64,000 nucleotides of DNA, taken from Microbacterium forte (lineage in GTDB: Bacteria > Actinomycetota > Actinomycetes > Actinomycetales > Microbacteriaceae). A model generated the notes under the pieces. That model did not search any database and was not told the origin of the DNA. It worked only from the letters and a program-made list of their open reading frames with translations. Position numbers and translations under genes: made by a program. Below are positions 8,254 to 17,063 of the stretch, in pieces (the stretch's first letter is position 1; each line of letters starts with the position of its first letter). The stretch covers positions 3,348,001 through 3,412,000 of the forward strand of contig NZ_CP116871.1 in the NCBI RefSeq assembly GCF_031885415.1, read 5' to 3'.

Positions 8254-9243
8254 ATGCGTACCTCCCCCTTCCGCCGGACCGCCGCGGGGCTCGTCGCCGC
8301 GGGCGCCCTGCTCGCCGTCGTGCTCACCGGCTGCTCGACCGACACCGCCGCGCCCGACGAGTCCGCCGCCCCCGCTGCCGACCCAGAATCGCTCGTGCTC
8401 GCGCTCGTCCCCTCGCAGGACCAGGACGGCCTCGTCGACACCGCAGCTCCGCTCACCGACTACCTCACCGAGGAGCTCGGCATCGAGGTCACGGGTGTGG
8501 TCTCCAAGGACTACCAGGCCGCGGTCGAGGCGATGGGAGCAGGTCAGGCGCAGATCGGGTTCCTCCCGTCGCTGCAGCTGTGGCAGGCCAACGACATGTA
8601 CGACGCATCGGTCGTGCTGCAGACCGAGCGCAACGGCAACATCACCTACCCCGCGCAGTTCATGACGAACAACCCGGACAAGTACTGCGACGACGAGCCG
8701 GTCGAGCGCGACGGGATGCTGTTCTGCAACGGCGCCGACGCCATGTCGGGTCCTGCCGGTCTCGACAGCATCGACAAGGTCGAGGGCGCGAAGGTCGCGT
8801 TGCTCGGACCCGGCTCGCCGGCCGGCTACATCTACCCGGTCCTCGCGCTGCAGGAGGCGGGACTCGACACCGACACCGACATCCAGCAGATCCCCGTGAC
8901 AGCGAACGACGCGTCCGTGCTGGCGGTCTACAACGGCGACGCCGAGGTCGGCTTCAGCTTCTGGGATGCCCGCACGATCGTGCAGAAGGACACCCCCGAT
9001 GTGGGTCAGAAGGTCGTCGTCTTCGCCCTGACCGAGGAGATCCCGAATGACGGCGTCGCGCTGTCGTCCGACCTGTCGCCCGAGCTGCAGGACCGCATCT
9101 CCACGGCTCTCGAAGACTTCTCGAACACCGAGGAGGGCTCCGAGATCCTCACGAGCATCTACTCGATCACGAAGCTCGCGCCCGCCGATCCCGAGTCGCT
9201 CGACGTCGTCGCCCGCGCCGCCCAGGCCCTGGGGCTCCAGTAA
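8254..9243 (+). CDS. phnD: phosphonate/phosphite-type ABC transporter substrate-binding lipoprotein
   Basis: A 329-residue PhnD-family binding protein. The N terminus is a lipoprotein signal with a basic start, a hydrophobic core and lipobox LTGC, so it is anchored outside the membrane by the lipidated Cys. An acidic, Ala-rich linker follows, then the PhnD fold: '[20 protein letters not shown]', '[15 protein letters not shown]', '[15 protein letters not shown]', '[14 protein letters not shown]'. I chose the ATG at 8254 over 8248 because GAAGG at 8243-8247 is then at normal spacing. A perfect 16-bp hairpin lies just past its stop codon. The family binds phosphonates, phosphite or similar oxyanions; the exact ligand cannot be read from sequence. 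Confidence 0.9.
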   Translation: MRTSPFRRTAAGLVAAGALLAVVLTGCSTDTAAPDESAAPAADPESLVLALVPSQDQDGLVDTAAPLTDYLTEELGIEVTGVVSKDYQAAVEAMGAGQAQIGFLPSLQLWQANDMYDASVVLQTERNGNITYPAQFMTNNPDKYCDDEPVERDGMLFCNGADAMSGPAGLDSIDKVEGAKVALLGPGSPAGYIYPVLALQEAGLDTDTDIQQIPVTANDASVLAVYNGDAEVGFSFWDARTIVQKDTPDVGQKVVVFALTEEIPNDGVALSSDLSPELQDRISTALEDFSNTEEGSEILTSIYSITKLAPADPESLDVVARAAQALGLQ

Positions 9244-9244
9244 A

Positions 9245-10069
9245 TTGTCCGATCAGATCCAGCACGTGGACGCCGCAGCCCAGGCTGCGGCGTCCACGCC
9301 GTGGTCCATCCGTCTCGATGGCGTCACGGTGCGATACCCGAACGGGACGGTCGGTCTCGACCGTGTCTCGCTCGACATCGACGCCGGAGAGATGGTCGCG
9401 GTCGTGGGCCTCTCAGGGTCGGGCAAGTCCACTCTCATCCGCACGATCAACGGCCTCGTGCCGGTGACGAGCGGAACGCTGGACGTCGGCGAGCACCGCG
9501 TCAGCGGAGCCTCGCCCCGCACTCTTCGACGCCTGCGCGGCGACATCGGCATGGTGTTCCAGGGGTTCAACCTCGCAGGCCGGGCGAGCGTCCTGCAGAA
9601 CGTGCTCGTCGGGCGTCTCGCCCACACGCCCCTGTGGCGCACCCTGCTCGGCGCCTACCCCGACGCCGACCGGCGACTGGCCTATCAGGCGCTCGACCGT
9701 GTCGGCATCCTGCCGAAGATCCACTCGCGCGCATCCGACCTCTCGGGTGGGCAACAGCAGCGCGTCGCCATCGCACGCGCACTGGCGCAGGAGCCGCGCA
9801 TCGTCCTGGCCGACGAGCCGGTCGCGAGCCTCGACCCGCCGACCGCGCACGGTGTCATGAACGACCTCCGCCGCATCAATCGGGACCTCGGCATCACCGT
9901 ACTGGTCAACCTGCACCTGCTCGACCTCGCCCGCGAATACGGAGCGCGGATGATCGGCATGCGCGCGGGGAGGATCGTCTACGACGGTCCGGCAGCGAGC
10001 GCGACGGATGCCGACTTCGAGAGCATCTACGGTCGATCCCTCACCGCTGACGATCGGCTCGACACATGA
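9245..10069 (+). CDS. phnC: phosphonate-type ABC transporter ATP-binding protein
   Basis: The ATPase of the importer, with Walker A 'GLSGSGKST', signature '[15 protein letters not shown]', Walker B '[13 protein letters not shown]' and an H-loop His in 'VNLHLLDLA'. I place the start at the TTG one base after the phnD stop. No ATG occurs before Walker A, and the first conserved strand '[13 protein letters not shown]' starts about 20 codons later. The first residues ([12 protein letters not shown]) are encoded by the perfect hairpin 9265-9298, so this N-terminal stretch may be an RNA element with incidental coding. A GTG at 9266 is the alternative start. The downstream permease overlaps by ATGA. 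Confidence 0.92.
   Translation: MSDQIQHVDAAAQAAASTPWSIRLDGVTVRYPNGTVGLDRVSLDIDAGEMVAVVGLSGSGKSTLIRTINGLVPVTSGTLDVGEHRVSGASPRTLRRLRGDIGMVFQGFNLAGRASVLQNVLVGRLAHTPLWRTLLGAYPDADRRLAYQALDRVGILPKIHSRASDLSGGQQQRVAIARALAQEPRIVLADEPVASLDPPTAHGVMNDLRRINRDLGITVLVNLHLLDLAREYGARMIGMRAGRIVYDGPAASATDADFESIYGRSLTADDRLDT
9265..9298 (+). terminator. perfect 16-bp hairpin at phnD/phnC junction (attenuator?)
   Basis: Arms cgtggacgccgcagcc (9265-9280) and ggctgcggcgtccacg (9283-9298) are perfect reverse complements. It starts 22 bases past the phnD stop. No T tract. It probably reduces read-through, or protects the phnD mRNA 3' end, so that binding protein exceeds the membrane components. Confidence 0.6.
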
Positions 10070-10875
10070 CCGAGGCGACACCGGCACCGCTCGAGATACC
10101 TCGGCGGCCGTCCGGCGCGTGGCGTGGGCCCGTGATCCTGCTGGCCATCGTCGCCATCACCGTGGTCATGTGCCTGCCCGGCATCGGCATCGGGGTCGAC
10201 CTCTCGGCGATCGCGCGCAACTGGCAGAACGGCGCCGACAAGATCATCAAGCTGCTGATGCCCGACTGGAGCTTCTTCCCGCGCACGCTCCCGCCGCTCA
10301 TCGAGACGCTGCAGATGGCCGTCATCGCGACGGCGATCGGCGCGGTGATCTCGCTGCCGCTGAGCTTCTGGGCGGCTCGCGCCACCAACCCGAACGCTCC
10401 GGCGCGCATCATCGTGCGCGGCATCCTGAACGTCATCCGCAGCGTCCCCGACCTGCTCTACGCGGCGATCCTCGTCGCGATGGTGGGTGTCGGCGCGCTC
10501 CCCGGCATCCTCGCGCTGCTGCTGTTCAATATCGGAATCATCGTCAAGCTCGTGTCGGAGGCGATCGACACCAACGACCGGGGTCCGCTCGAGGCGGGCC
10601 GCGCGGTCGGAGCCACTCAGACGAAGATCAACCGCACGCTCGCGCTCCCGGACGCCTGGCCGGCGTTCGCGAACCAGACCCTCTACGTCTTCGAGCTCAA
10701 CGTCCGCGCCTCGACGGTGCTCGGTCTGGTCGGCGCCGGCGGCATGGGCCTGCTCATCGACGCCGTCCGCACGTTCTACCGCTACGACCAGCTCTCGCTC
10801 ATCATCCTGGAGATCCTCATCGTCGTCATCGTGATCGACCTCGTCTCCGACGCCATCCGACGGAGGCTCGTATGA
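10066..10875 (+). CDS. phnE: phosphonate-type ABC transporter permease 1
   Basis: A 269-residue inner-membrane permease of the PhnE family with about six membrane segments. The ABC-coupling EAA loop is visible as '[20 protein letters not shown]' and the C-terminal family motif as '[20 protein letters not shown]'. It overlaps phnC and the second permease by ATGA each, indicating translational coupling. With its paralogue it likely forms a heterodimeric channel for the substrate delivered by PhnD. Confidence 0.92.
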   Translation: MTEATPAPLEIPRRPSGAWRGPVILLAIVAITVVMCLPGIGIGVDLSAIARNWQNGADKIIKLLMPDWSFFPRTLPPLIETLQMAVIATAIGAVISLPLSFWAARATNPNAPARIIVRGILNVIRSVPDLLYAAILVAMVGVGALPGILALLLFNIGIIVKLVSEAIDTNDRGPLEAGRAVGATQTKINRTLALPDAWPAFANQTLYVFELNVRASTVLGLVGAGGMGLLIDAVRTFYRYDQLSLIILEILIVVIVIDLVSDAIRRRLV

Positions 10876-11705
10876 CCACCGTGCTCACTCCGCCTCCTGC
10901 CATCACCGTCATCCCCGACAGGCCGCGACGCCCGTGGCTCATTGCCTCGTGGATCATCGTCACCGCCATCGTCGTGCTGGCTTTCTGGTCGATCGACATC
11001 AACTGGGCACGTCTCGCCGACCTGCCTGCGGAGATCGTCCGCTACACGTTCCTGATGTTCGGCAGCCCGAACTGGGAGCAGCTGCCCGAGGCGCTCTGGC
11101 AGACCTGGCGCAGCATCGAGATGGCGTGGGTCGGTACGATCCTCGGCATCCTGCTCGCGACCCCCATCAGCCTGCTCGCCGCGCGCGGATTCGGCCCCGC
11201 CTCGCTGCGCGCGCTGCTGCGCGGCCTGTTCTCGCTCATCCGGGCCGTTCCCGAGATCATCATCGCGATCGTGATCCTGTCGGTCACCGGGCTCACGCCG
11301 TTCACGGGTGCGCTCGCGCTGGCGATCAACGGCATCGGCACACTCGGCAAGTGGGGATACGAAGCGGTAGAGGCCGTGCCGTCCGGGCCGATCGAGGCCG
11401 CACGCGCGGCAGGTGGCGGTACCCTGCAGGTGCTGCGTTGGGGTGTCTGGCCGCAGGTCGAGCCCGCGTTCTGGTCGTTCTGGCTGTATCGCTTCGAGAT
11501 CAACGTGCGCTCGTCGGCCGTGCTCGGTCTGATCGGCGTCGGCGGAATCGGTGACATGCTCACCTCCTATACCCAGTACCGTGAGTGGTCGACGGTGGGC
11601 GTCCTGCTCATCGTGGTCGTCGCTGTCACGATGCTGATCGATGCCGTGTCCGGCGCGATCCGCCGCCGGATCATGGAGGGAGCCCGCGCCCGTGTTCTCT
11701 CCTAG
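10872..11705 (+). CDS. phnE: phosphonate-type ABC transporter permease 2
   Basis: A 277-residue PhnE-family permease, paralogous to the preceding gene. It has the same EAA loop region ('AVEAVPSGPIEAARAAGGGT') and C-terminal 'EINVRSSAVLGLIGVGGIG'. The ATG at 10872 overlaps the stop of permease 1. Its end overlaps the GTG start of the RpiR regulator by 14 bases, so the regulator belongs to the same operon. Two tandem phnE genes are common in organisms where the channel is a heterodimer. Confidence 0.92.
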   Translation: MTTVLTPPPAITVIPDRPRRPWLIASWIIVTAIVVLAFWSIDINWARLADLPAEIVRYTFLMFGSPNWEQLPEALWQTWRSIEMAWVGTILGILLATPISLLAARGFGPASLRALLRGLFSLIRAVPEIIIAIVILSVTGLTPFTGALALAINGIGTLGKWGYEAVEAVPSGPIEAARAAGGGTLQVLRWGVWPQVEPAFWSFWLYRFEINVRSSAVLGLIGVGGIGDMLTSYTQYREWSTVGVLLIVVVAVTMLIDAVSGAIRRRIMEGARARVLS

Positions 11706-12558
11706 CGCCCCACCCACCGCTCGAATCGCCGCGGTGCTCAACACCCTGCAGCCCGCCGAACGCCGCGTCGCCGAGCTGATCGTCGAGTCGGCGGAGGCGG
11801 TGGTCGAATGGACCGCCCAGGAGCTCGCCGACCGAGCGGGTGTCGGCCGCGCCACGGTCGTGCGCGCGTGCCAGAGCTTCGGCTACCGCGGATACCCGCA
11901 GCTGCGCGTCGCGCTCGCCTCCGAACTCGGCAGCGGGCCGGGGGAGGCGGGCATCGACCACGGACCGGGCGCGCTCGGGCGGATGCGGGGCGAGATCGAT
12001 CGCGTCGCGGCATCCCTTCCGGCCCTCGCGAGCCTGCTCGACGCGGATGCCGTGAGCGAGGCCGTCCGGCTCGCAGCGTCCGCTCGCCGGCTGCTCGTGC
12101 TCGCGAACGGTCTGTCCTCGCCCATCGCGAACGACCTCGCCATGCGGCTGACCGCGTCGGGTCGTGCGGCGGAGTTCATCGCGGATGCCATCGCGCAGCA
12201 GATCGCCGCACGTCATCTCACACCCGACGACGTCTGCCTCATCGTCAGCGGATCGGGCGCGAACGAGGCGAGCCTGCGCGTCGCGACCGCGGCAGCCCGG
12301 GGCGGTGCGACGGTGATCGCCCTCACCTCCTTCGCCTCATCGGCGCTGACCGAGGCCGCGACGCTGTCGCTCGTGATCGCCCCGACCGGGGTGAGCTTCC
12401 GCGACGAGCTCGAGCACACCTCGCGCGTCGCATATCTGGTGTTCGCCGAGGTGTTCGCCGCGGCCGTCACGGCGGAGCGGGGCGCGGATGCCGTGCAGGC
12501 GCGGGCTCATGCGCTCGAGGTCGTCTCCGACAACCTCGGCGAGGGCGCGGGGGAGTAG
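11692..12558 (+). CDS. MurR/RpiR-family transcriptional regulator (SIS domain)
   Basis: A 288-residue regulator with an N-terminal RpiR helix-turn-helix ('EWTAQELADRAGVGRATVVR' region, about residues 35-75). A C-terminal SIS domain begins near 'ASARRLLVLANGLSSPIAND', with the SIS core 'VCLIVSGSGANEASL'. SIS domains usually sense phosphosugars. I chose the GTG at 11692 because GGAGGG lies at the right distance upstream and it aligns with the start of the family. Being the last gene of the phosphonate-type operon, it is likely a local regulator, suggesting the imported molecule or its product is a phosphorylated sugar or amino-sugar-like compound. That link is inference. Confidence 0.85.
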   Translation: MFSPSAPPTARIAAVLNTLQPAERRVAELIVESAEAVVEWTAQELADRAGVGRATVVRACQSFGYRGYPQLRVALASELGSGPGEAGIDHGPGALGRMRGEIDRVAASLPALASLLDADAVSEAVRLAASARRLLVLANGLSSPIANDLAMRLTASGRAAEFIADAIAQQIAARHLTPDDVCLIVSGSGANEASLRVATAAARGGATVIALTSFASSALTEAATLSLVIAPTGVSFRDELEHTSRVAYLVFAEVFAAAVTAERGADAVQARAHALEVVSDNLGEGAGE

Positions 12559-12572
12559 CGACGCCGAAGGCG

Positions 12573-14081
12573 TCAGTCCCGAGCGGTCTGCAGCAGCGCC
12601 CACAGCTCTGCGCGGGCGGGGAACGACGACAGATCGCTGCCGAGCAGGGCGCCGGCCTGCGTGATCCGCGACCGCAGCGTGTGACGGTGCACCCCGAGAG
12701 CAGCGGCCGCCGGATCGGCCTTCGCATCGTGCTCGAGCCAGGTTCGCAGAGAGCGTTCCAGGTCGCCGCCGGATCGCGCATCGTGGTCGCGCAGGGGAGC
12801 GAGGCGCGACTCGGCGACCAGGCGAGCCTCGTCGGTCGCGAGCGCGCTGAGGATGCTGGATCCTGCCGCATCGGCGAAGTGGAAGACCCCTGTGCCGGAC
12901 TGCTGGCGCAGGGCCGCGAGCGCCTGAGCGTGGGCACGCGAGAACGCGTCGTACGACTCCGAGCCCGATGCGCCGACGCGGATGCCGAAACGTGCGGCGA
13001 CCTCGTCGAGCAGTGCGTCGTCGGCCATCGACACGCAGAGCACGACGCCCTCCGACGACTCGGCGAGGAAACTGGCGGTGCCGTGCTCGGCGCGGCGGCG
13101 GTCCCACCAGTCGGCGAACGGTCCGGTCGGAGCGTCCGCGGCGATCGCCACCACGACGGGCGCCGACGGCATGCCGCCGAGCACCTTCCGTGCAAGGGAC
13201 GGGTCGTCATCGAGCAGAGAGCTCAGCAGCTGCGAGTTCAGCCGACGCTTGCTGCGGGCGAGCTGGTCGCTCTGCTCGAGGGCGAGCCCGGCCATCGCGA
13301 TCACCGAGGTCACGACCGTGCGCGCCTCGGCGTCGAGCGCATCGACGGCCAGCGCGATCACTCCCCGCAGGTGTCCGCCGCGGCCGACCGTGAAGAGCGT
13401 GAACGTCTCATCGTCGATCGTCAGCGACTGCCCTGCTTCGAGTCCGCGGGTGAGGATCTCGGTGGCGCGTTCGCCGAGCTCGGTCAGGCGGCCCGCAGAC
13501 ACGGCTGACCGGGGGTGCGACAGCTGCAGAGCACCGGCCGCGTCGTACATGCCGACCCAGACGCCGAGGCGACGGCCGAGTTCGGCGACGGTCGCGTCGA
13601 GTCCCCGCGGGCGGAGAGCCGCCAGTGCGAGCGCGCGCTGGGTGTCTAGCGCCCATGATCTGCGGGCATATGCCTGAGCGGCTATGGCCTCGGAGTGTGC
13701 GCGGGCGACCGCGATGAACGGCGTGCGGTAGGGCACCTCGAAGAGGGGGATCCCGCGGCGTGCGCACTCGAGGATCAGCTCCTCGGGGATCCCTGCGCGG
13801 TGCACGTCCGTGCCGAATCCGAGGCCGAGCACCCCGCGATCCGCGAGCCGCCCCACGTAGACATCGACGTCGGTGCCGGCGTCGAACTGGGTGCCTGTGG
13901 TCAGCAGAGCGAGATCCTCGGCGAGGAACGGCGTCGGGTCGGCGAGGTCGGAGCTGTGCACCCAGCGCAGTGGACGATCGAGGGCGCCGGCCGGAAGCTC
14001 TTCTTCGGCCGAGATCAGGCCGAGTCCGAGGTCACGACGTCGGAAAAGGGCGCGCAGGGTGGGCTGCTCGGTGTCATCCAT
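12573..14081 (-). CDS. PucR-family transcriptional regulator of the putrescine/GABA cluster
   Basis: A 502-residue regulator with an N-terminal PucR ligand domain ('TLRALFRRRDLGLGLISAEE', 'RPLRWVHSSDLADPTPFL'), a central variable region, and a C-terminal PucR helix-turn-helix, 'KADPAAAALGVHRHTLRSRI'. The ATG at 14079-14081 has AGGAGCG as ribosome binding site; the frame stays open upstream but runs into the gabT promoter region. It is divergent from gabT, 117 bases apart, with a small palindrome at 14134-14146 between them. PucR-family proteins commonly activate adjacent amine or purine catabolic genes, so this is the likely controller of the gabT-to-aldehyde-dehydrogenase set. Confidence 0.88.
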   Translation of the reverse strand: MDDTEQPTLRALFRRRDLGLGLISAEEELPAGALDRPLRWVHSSDLADPTPFLAEDLALLTTGTQFDAGTDVDVYVGRLADRGVLGLGFGTDVHRAGIPEELILECARRGIPLFEVPYRTPFIAVARAHSEAIAAQAYARRSWALDTQRALALAALRPRGLDATVAELGRRLGVWVGMYDAAGALQLSHPRSAVSAGRLTELGERATEILTRGLEAGQSLTIDDETFTLFTVGRGGHLRGVIALAVDALDAEARTVVTSVIAMAGLALEQSDQLARSKRRLNSQLLSSLLDDDPSLARKVLGGMPSAPVVVAIAADAPTGPFADWWDRRRAEHGTASFLAESSEGVVLCVSMADDALLDEVAARFGIRVGASGSESYDAFSRAHAQALAALRQQSGTGVFHFADAAGSSILSALATDEARLVAESRLAPLRDHDARSGGDLERSLRTWLEHDAKADPAAAALGVHRHTLRSRITQAGALLGSDLSSFPARAELWALLQTARD

Positions 14082-14133
14082 GCGACGCTCCTCTCTCGTC
14101 TCCGCGGTCAGCGCGTTATACGGTCGGGCGATG

Positions 14134-14146
14134 ATCTCTTCGAGAT
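14134..14146. promoter_or_regulatory. palindrome in pucR-gabT gap
   Basis: atctc-ttc-gagat is a perfect 5-bp inverted repeat, flanked by direct copies of cgggcga (14125-14131 and 14155-14161). It is a candidate regulator site; the short arms make chance occurrence possible. Confidence 0.35.
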
Positions 14147-14198
14147 TGTACAGCCGGGCGAATGCGCCCACGGCGGATCCGGTCGTACGCTCACGAAC

Positions 14199-15566
14199 AT
14201 GGCTCTCCTCGACACCGCAGCTGTTGCAGTCCCCCTCGGCGGACCCGACCTCCCCCAGGAGCGTCGCCTCGTGACCGAACTCCCCGGCCCCCGATCGGCC
14301 GAGATCCTCGCCCGCAAGGCGGATGCCGTCGCCGCAGGCGTCGGGCACACCGTTCCCGTCGCCGCCGTCGCGGCCGGCGGGGGAGTGGTCGTCGACGCCG
14401 ACGGCAACTCGCTGATCGACCTCGGCTCGGGCATCGCCGTGACGACCGTCGGCAATGCCCACCCCAAGATCGCCGCAGCGGTGGCCGCCCAGGCCGCGCA
14501 GTTCACGCACACCTGCTTCATGATCTCGCCGTACGAGTCGTACATCGAGGTGGCCGAGGCGCTGAACCGTCTCACCCCCGGTGACTTCGCCAAGAAGACC
14601 GCCCTGTTCAACTCGGGTGCCGAGGCTGTCGAGAACGCGATCAAGATCGCCCGCAAGCACACCGGTCGCCAGGCGGTCGTCGCCTTCGACCACGGCTACC
14701 ACGGCCGCACCAACCTGACGATGGCGCTGACCGCCAAGTCGATGCCCTACAAGAGCGGCTTCGGCCCGTTCGCCCCCGAGGTCTACCGCGCACCGATGTC
14801 GTACCCGTTCCGCGACGGGCTCGAGGGCGGCGAGGCTGCGGCCCGCGTCATCCTGCAGCTCGAGAAGCAGATCGGCGCAGACAACCTAGCCGCCGTGATC
14901 ATCGAGCCCATCCAGGGCGAGGGCGGCTTCATCGTGCCGGCCGACGGATTCCTGCCGGCGATCGCCGACTGGTGCCGCGCCAACGGCGTCGTCTTCATCG
15001 CCGACGAGGTGCAGACCGGCTTCGCCCGCACCGGCCACATGTTCGCGAGCGAGATCTTCGGCATCGAGCCCGACCTCATCACGACCGCGAAGGGCATCGC
15101 CGGCGGTCTGCCGCTCGCCGCCGTCACCGGGCGCTCCGAGATCATGGACGCCTCGCACGCGGGCGGCCTCGGCGGCACCTACGGCGGCAACCCGATCGCC
15201 TGCGCCGCAGCGCTCGCCGCGATCGACGTCTTCGAGAACGACGGCGTGATCGAGCGCGCCCGTGAGATCGGCGAGATCCTCGTGCAGCGTCTCGGCTCCA
15301 TGCAGGAGAAGGATGCCCGCATCGGTGACATCCGCGGTCATGGCGCGATGATCGCGGCCGAGTTCGTCGACCCCGAGACCAAGGCGCCTGACGCCGCTCT
15401 GACCTCCGCGGTCGCCAAGGCGTGCGTCGCCCAGGGGGTCATCGTCCTCACCTGCGGCACGTACGGCAACGTCATCCGCTTCCTGCCGCCGCTGTCGATC
15501 GGCGACGACCTGCTCAACGAGGGCCTCGACGTCGTCGCGGCCGCACTCGCCGCGAACGCGGCCTGA
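14199..15566 (+). CDS. gabT: 4-aminobutyrate (GABA) aminotransferase
   Basis: A 455-residue class III PLP aminotransferase transferring the amino group of GABA to 2-oxoglutarate, giving succinate semialdehyde and glutamate. Visible features: 'NSGAEAVENAIKIARKHTGR', 'DHGYHGRTNLTMALTAKSMP', the Asp-containing 'VVFIADEVQTGFARTG', and the PLP Lys in 'ITTAKGIAGGLPLAAVTG'. The ATG at 14199 begins MALLDTAAVAVPLGG. The frame is open far upstream but that part is antisense to pucR. It leads the catabolic run; puo follows after 111 bases that hold an 11-bp inverted repeat. Confidence 0.93.
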   Translation: MALLDTAAVAVPLGGPDLPQERRLVTELPGPRSAEILARKADAVAAGVGHTVPVAAVAAGGGVVVDADGNSLIDLGSGIAVTTVGNAHPKIAAAVAAQAAQFTHTCFMISPYESYIEVAEALNRLTPGDFAKKTALFNSGAEAVENAIKIARKHTGRQAVVAFDHGYHGRTNLTMALTAKSMPYKSGFGPFAPEVYRAPMSYPFRDGLEGGEAAARVILQLEKQIGADNLAAVIIEPIQGEGGFIVPADGFLPAIADWCRANGVVFIADEVQTGFARTGHMFASEIFGIEPDLITTAKGIAGGLPLAAVTGRSEIMDASHAGGLGGTYGGNPIACAAALAAIDVFENDGVIERAREIGEILVQRLGSMQEKDARIGDIRGHGAMIAAEFVDPETKAPDAALTSAVAKACVAQGVIVLTCGTYGNVIRFLPPLSIGDDLLNEGLDVVAAALAANAA

Positions 15567-15607
15567 CAGACCAGCGGTCGCGCTCAGTCGTGACCGCCAC
15601 CACACGT

Positions 15608-15648
15608 CCGGCCGCGACGAGGATCGGGGGATTTCGAGTCGCGGCCGG
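15608..15648 (+). promoter_or_regulatory. inverted repeat between gabT and puo
   Basis: Arms ccggccgcgac (15608-15618) and gtcgcggccgg (15638-15648) are perfect reverse complements around a 19-nt loop. It could be a partial terminator or mRNA stabiliser; it precedes the AAGGAG ribosome binding site of puo by about 15 bases. Confidence 0.4.
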
Positions 15649-15677
15649 CACACACATTTCCAATGAAGGAGAAGCAG

Positions 15678-17063
15678 ATGGCTGAGATCACTCGTGACGT
15701 GCTGATCGTCGGAGCCGGAGCCGCAGGGCTCACGGCCGCGAACGACCTGCGCAAGGCAGGCCTGTCGGTCGCCGTCCTCGAGGCGCGTGACCGCGTCGGC
15801 GGCCGTCTGTGGACCGACGTCATCGACGGCGCCATGCTCGAGATCGGCGGCCAGTGGGTCTCGCCCGATCAGGATGCCCTGAAGGACACGATCGAGGAGC
15901 TGGGGCTCGAGACCTACAGCCGCTATCGCGAGGGCGACAGTGTGTACGTCGGCCCCGACGGACAGACGCACCGCTTCACGGGCGAGATGTTCCCGGTGTC
16001 CGCCGAGACCGAGGCCGTCATCGCCGAGATCACCGAGCGTCTCGACGCCATGGTCGCCGAGATCGACCCCGACCGCCCCTGGGAGCACGCGAAGGCGAAA
16101 GAGTGGGACTCGGTCACGTGGGATGCCTGGCTGCGCGCGCAGACCGACGACGACGAAGCAGTGCGCAACCTGGCATTCGCCACCGGATCCGCGATGCTCA
16201 CGAAGCCCACGCACTCGTTCTCGCTGCTGCAGTCGCTGCTGATGGCGGCATCCGCCGGTTCGTACTCGAACCTCGTCGACGCCGACTTCATCCTCGACAA
16301 GCGCGTCGTCGGCGGCCTGCAGAAGGTGCCGCTGCTGCTCGCCGAGCGCCTCGGGGACGACGTGCTGCTGAACCAGCCGGTGCGGTCGCTCGAATGGAGT
16401 GCCGACGGCGTTACCGCGACGACCGATGACACCACGGTGCGCGCGCGCTTCGCGATCCTCGCGCACGCCCCGATCCTCTACAGCCGCATCGCCTTCGTGC
16501 CGCCGCTGCCGCGTCGCCAGCACCAGATGCACCAGCACATCTCGATGGGCTTCGTGATCAAGGTGCACGCCGTCTACGACCGCCCGTTCTGGCGCGAACA
16601 GGGCCTCAGCGGCACCGCGTTCAGCCCCTACGAGCTCGCGCACGAGGCGTACGACAACACCAACCACGGCGACGAGCGGGGCACCCTGGTCGGCTTCGTG
16701 AGCGACCAGAACGCCGACGACCTGTTCACGCTGTCGGCAGAGGAGCGCAGAGAGCGGATCCTCGAGTCCCTCTCGCACTACTACGGCGACGAGGCGAAGA
16801 ACCCGGTCGTGTACTACGAGAGCGACTGGGGCACGGAGGAGTGGACCCGCGGCGCGTACGCGGCGAGCTTCGACATGGGCGGACTGCACCGCTACGGCGC
16901 CGACCTGCGTTCGGCCGTCGGACCCATCCACTTCGCCTGCAGTGACATGGCGGGCGCCGGATACCAGCACGTCGACGGCGCGATCCGCATGGGGCACCTC
17001 GTCGCGTCGACCATCGTCGAAGCCGCGCGTGCCGCGGGCGACACCGCCGAGGTCGACGGATGA
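15678..17063 (+). CDS. puo: flavin amine oxidase, probable putrescine oxidase
   Basis: A 461-residue FAD amine oxidase. The N terminus has the dinucleotide-binding motif 'VLIVGAGAAGLTAANDL', then 'LEARDRVGGRLWTD' and 'EIGGQWV'. The C terminus has the FAD-contact segment 'GAGYQHVDGAIRMGHLV'. Putrescine oxidase converts putrescine to 4-aminobutanal plus H2O2 and ammonia. The overall sequence resembles actinobacterial putrescine oxidases (Rhodococcus, Kocuria). Glu323, in 'YELAHEAYDNT', falls where I recall the Rhodococcus enzyme has its substrate-recognising Glu. Neighbours gabT, an APC permease and aldehyde dehydrogenases fit a putrescine-to-succinate route. The ATG has AAGGAGAAG directly upstream. 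Another small diamine or monoamine substrate is possible. Confidence 0.85.
   Translation: MAEITRDVLIVGAGAAGLTAANDLRKAGLSVAVLEARDRVGGRLWTDVIDGAMLEIGGQWVSPDQDALKDTIEELGLETYSRYREGDSVYVGPDGQTHRFTGEMFPVSAETEAVIAEITERLDAMVAEIDPDRPWEHAKAKEWDSVTWDAWLRAQTDDDEAVRNLAFATGSAMLTKPTHSFSLLQSLLMAASAGSYSNLVDADFILDKRVVGGLQKVPLLLAERLGDDVLLNQPVRSLEWSADGVTATTDDTTVRARFAILAHAPILYSRIAFVPPLPRRQHQMHQHISMGFVIKVHAVYDRPFWREQGLSGTAFSPYELAHEAYDNTNHGDERGTLVGFVSDQNADDLFTLSAEERRERILESLSHYYGDEAKNPVVYYESDWGTEEWTRGAYAASFDMGGLHRYGADLRSAVGPIHFACSDMAGAGYQHVDGAIRMGHLVASTIVEAARAAGDTAEVDG

Noticed and set aside
13695..14198. An upstream extension of the gabT frame by 168 codons.
   Set aside because: The extension is antisense to pucR and lacks aminotransferase features; the family start is at 14199.
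14082..14702. Extension of the PucR frame upstream to 14702.
   Set aside because: It runs through the promoter region and antisense to gabT; the ATG at 14081 has a good ribosome binding site and the PucR domain starts right after it.
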